NCBI RefSeq assembly: GCF_002005305.1
Contig: NZ_CP014782.1
Span: 1,674,001 to 1,738,000 of the forward strand
Length of the DNA stretch: 64,000 nucleotides
Source: Shewanella psychrophila
Lineage (GTDB): Bacteria; Pseudomonadota; Gammaproteobacteria; Enterobacterales; Shewanellaceae
Reading direction: 5' to 3'
A program made the translations under genes and the position numbers. Position 1 is the first letter of the stretch, and every line of letters begins with the position of its first letter. Below are positions 62,124 to 64,000 of this stretch, one piece after another. Under the pieces are notes generated by a model. The model searched no databases. It was not told the DNA's origin and was given only the letters and a program-made list of their open reading frames with translations.

Positions 62124-62669
62124 CTAGTTAGATGCATGACCCTGAGTGATGACAGCAGTTTGTGAACTGCCCCACTGAGCCACACTGACTACATGCCCGG
62201 AACCGTTTTGCTGGATCCAGACTGAGTTTTCATATCCTGTTTGATGTATATAGGCCTGATTACCATAACCATTCTGAGTAACATCTATCTCTAGAGCCGT
62301 ACCGAGTTGATTGGCTATAACCAGATTGCCATAACCCGTTTGCAGTATGCTCGCTTCGATATCTGAACCAGATTGCAATAGTAGAATTTCATTGCTGACG
62401 CCTTGTTGGCTGGCGATAAGTGAAGTGTTGTAACCAGTTTGTGCCAGATATAGCTCATTGCTCATACCTTGCTGGCTTATATCCGCAGAATGACTATCGC
62501 CTACCTGACTTACTGAAGCTAGGTTTCCTGCTCCAGAGAGTTCATCGAAGCTACTGATATCTTCATTTGCGTAGGCTAGAGGAGATAAAAGTATACCGAT
62601 TATCACTAAGAGCCTCCCCCAGTGATTGAACAAGCTCTTTTCCCTTTTATCCATGTTTATAGGCAACAT
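62124..62669 (-). CDS. csgB: CsgB-type curlin nucleator
   Basis: A 181-residue protein with signal peptide (ending AYAN) and about six curlin repeats (GNLASVSQVGDSHSADISQQG, SNEILLLQSGSD, GYGNQAYIHQTG, NSVWIQQNGSGH). Size, position before csgA and repeat number fit the minor, nucleating subunit. AGGA lies six bases before the ATG 62669. Confidence 0.88.
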   Translation of the reverse strand: MLPINMDKREKSLFNHWGRLLVIIGILLSPLAYANEDISSFDELSGAGNLASVSQVGDSHSADISQQGMSNELYLAQTGYNTSLIASQQGVSNEILLLQSGSDIEASILQTGYGNLVIANQLGTALEIDVTQNGYGNQAYIHQTGYENSVWIQQNGSGHVVSVAQWGSSQTAVITQGHASN

Positions 62670-63272
62670 CTTGCATCCTGCTTTAGCCAGTCAAAATATT
62701 GACGTTAGTATGTCGTTAACAAGGGGGAACATCATCACCCAAAAGTATGAAGCCAGATGACACAAACATCGTATTTTCATAAGCTAAGTAGTATTTTATT
62801 ACTACAACTTAAGTCTTAAAAAATACAAATTTTCGAACCTATTTTTATGTAACATCATGCAAAACAAGCCGTTACACATCCGTCACAGAAGTTGCCATAC
62901 TTGCGGGGGGATTCTACACATTTGCAAACTAAAATCAGTTCGACCTGACAGGCGCAGAGCACTTTAACGAGGGCAATAAAAATTCTAGTATCAGAGAAAG
63001 AAATTAAGTGGCTTGCTATAAAATTGCACAAATAAAAAAGGGGCCTAAGCCCTAATGCCGATCACTTAGTCACTATTTTGCATACATAATCACCTTTTAT
63101 TCACTTTCTGAATTAACGGAATTTGTGTAGCAATCATTGACTAACAGCAGAACGAGTAAGGGCTACAGCCAGATTTAGATTAAATCCCCTGTAGCCCTTA
63201 TTTTATCAATATTTTTTCTTAACTTACCGGCATTAGGCCTAAGCCCCTTTTTTATTACTTAGCCCAAGGAAT
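62670..63272. other. Intergenic region between csgB and the second curlin
   Basis: About 600 bases without a supported gene. It contains the csgBA promoter region, and at 63031-63256 a large inverted repeat with a smaller one inside. Confidence 0.7.
63031..63256. repeat. Nested inverted repeats between the curlin genes
   Basis: Outer arms of about 29-30 bases (63031-63060 and 63228-63256) are near-complementary, each starting AATAAAAAAGGGGC on its own strand. Inside, a 12-bp perfect pair TAAGGGCTACAG/CTGTAGCCCTTA lies at 63157-63168 and 63189-63200. It could be two nested terminators or a small mobile remnant. Confidence 0.75.
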
Positions 63273-64000
63273 TTACATCGTACCTTGAGTTACAATCACC
63301 ATGTTACTTGAACCAACACTTGTTACTGTAGCAGTATTGTAAGCATCTGTTTGAGTCACATTGACATGGTTATTACTACCACCATCAACATAAACATCAG
63401 TGATATGATTATTACCTACTTGAGATACGAATATCTCATTGTCAGTGCCCCACCATGATTCAACTGCAGCATCGTTAAACTCACCATTTTGATCTATATC
63501 TACGATTGAGCTGTCATTTGAAGAATCTGCGTAAGCTGTGTTATCTGTGCCATTCTGAGCAATATTTAAAATATTATCTGAACCATAAGTTGCAGAACCA
63601 ATACCAGTTCCATGGTTGTTACTAGCATTTGGGTTTTCAGTAACACTGTTTCTATCACCTGTTTGAGTAATAGTCGTTACACTATTTCCCCCACCGAAAC
63701 TTGCCGCACCAACATAGTTTTCTAGACCTGATTGGCTAACTGAAATAGTGTTATCATGGCTACCTGAACCTTGAGCAACCACGACTTGGTTTGAATTCCC
63801 TGTCTGAGAGAGGGATGCGATATCATTTGTTCCACTTTGTGAAACACTTGCAGTATTACCAAGACCTAAAGCGCTGCCACTTTGAGTTAAGACTAAAGCG
63901 TTATTCAAACCTGACTGAATCACATCAGCTGTGTTTGAAAAATCATTCTGTGTAATTATCGCTGAATGGTCAGCACCTGTTTGAGTTACCGTTGCGCCGT
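63273..64000 (-). CDS. Second large curlin-repeat protein (N-terminus outside the window)
   Basis: The frame is open from 63273 to the right edge, at least 242 residues, and no start or signal peptide is seen: it continues beyond. A GTG at 63923 is internal. The C-terminal region aligns block by block with the giant curlin at 60100: NDFSNTADVIQSG with NDLSNIANVNQSG, GNTASVSQSGTNDIA with GNTATINQAGTNDTA, AYADSSNDSS with AYADAADSGS, NHITDVYVDGG with NHVTDVYVEGG. It is therefore a paralogue by tandem duplication. Confidence 0.9.
   Translation of the reverse strand, partial: GATVTQTGADHSAIITQNDFSNTADVIQSGLNNALVLTQSGSALGLGNTASVSQSGTNDIASLSQTGNSNQVVVAQGSGSHDNTISVSQSGLENYVGAASFGGGNSVTTITQTGDRNSVTENPNASNNHGTGIGSATYGSDNILNIAQNGTDNTAYADSSNDSSIVDIDQNGEFNDAAVESWWGTDNEIFVSQVGNNHITDVYVDGGSNNHVNVTQTDAYNTATVTSVGSSNMVIVTQGTM

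Overview
The window reads as a chromosomal segment of a marine gammaproteobacterium, most likely Shewanella or a close relative. This is inferred from moderate G+C, the gene content (ydbH-ynbE-ydbL, ExeM-type secreted nuclease, a GlyGly-CTERM protease, DcuA, cytochrome c', hinT-ycfL, a ygiW/PepSY/QseBC-type cluster, Shewanella-style curli genes) and good AGGA-type ribosome sites. No marker gene fixes the species.

Layout. 1-5.1 kb: start of a chemoreceptor-like protein, an AraC regulator with a PEBP-family protein, a long acyl-CoA dehydrogenase and a hexose-6-phosphate mutarotase. 5.3-9.7 kb: ydbH-ynbE-ydbL (envelope lipid-transport bridge). 9.8-12.7 kb: a multidomain extracellular nuclease. 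13.2-16.5 kb: DcuA, then an IS3-family element abutting a hemB copy that it truncates. 16.9-21.8 kb: a small unknown protein, an Asp/Glu racemase, a TetR regulator with two palindromic operators facing a nonsense-broken SDR gene, then MarR, cytochrome b561 and cytochrome c' around a 52-bp dyad.

21.9-33.6 kb is the most interesting region. Two divergent units share a promoter region with Fur-like sites. Leftward: a TonB-dependent receptor with haem-receptor features, a secreted metalloprotease with a P-domain and GlyGly-CTERM, and two DUF1566 proteins. Rightward: an ExbB/MotA/TolQ-like protein, a DUF2149 protein that looks ExbD-like, and a periplasmic, membrane-anchored CobN-like chelatase. 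The right half has the composition of the HmuU-HmuV-HmuS part of the Bacteroidetes hmu locus. I read the whole as a haem-protein digestion, haem uptake and haem demetallation system.

33.7-43.8 kb: an unknown membrane/winged-helix protein, a MacB-type ABC exporter operon with three successive adaptor genes, small membrane and periplasmic proteins, two GNAT acetyltransferases and an unknown helical protein. 44-53 kb: an MBL-fold protein, nitroreductase and DoxX; then a TPP-riboswitch-controlled thiamine salvage operon (TonB receptor, YkoF-like protein, PnuC/PnuT transporter, thiamine-kinase-like protein); then ycfL, a double-hotdog protein and hinT. 53.3-56.8 kb: a TetR-like regulator, a YgiW-type OB protein and a PepSY plus two-component cluster.

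57-64 kb is a curli locus, all leftward: csgB-csgA, a LuxR/CsgD-like regulator, csgE, csgF, csgG, and upstream the end of a second very large curlin. The curlins are several times longer than E. coli CsgA. Broken genes in the window are hemB, the SDR gene and probably a small secreted protein at 57.0-57.3 kb. No rRNA, tRNA or CRISPR array was recognised.
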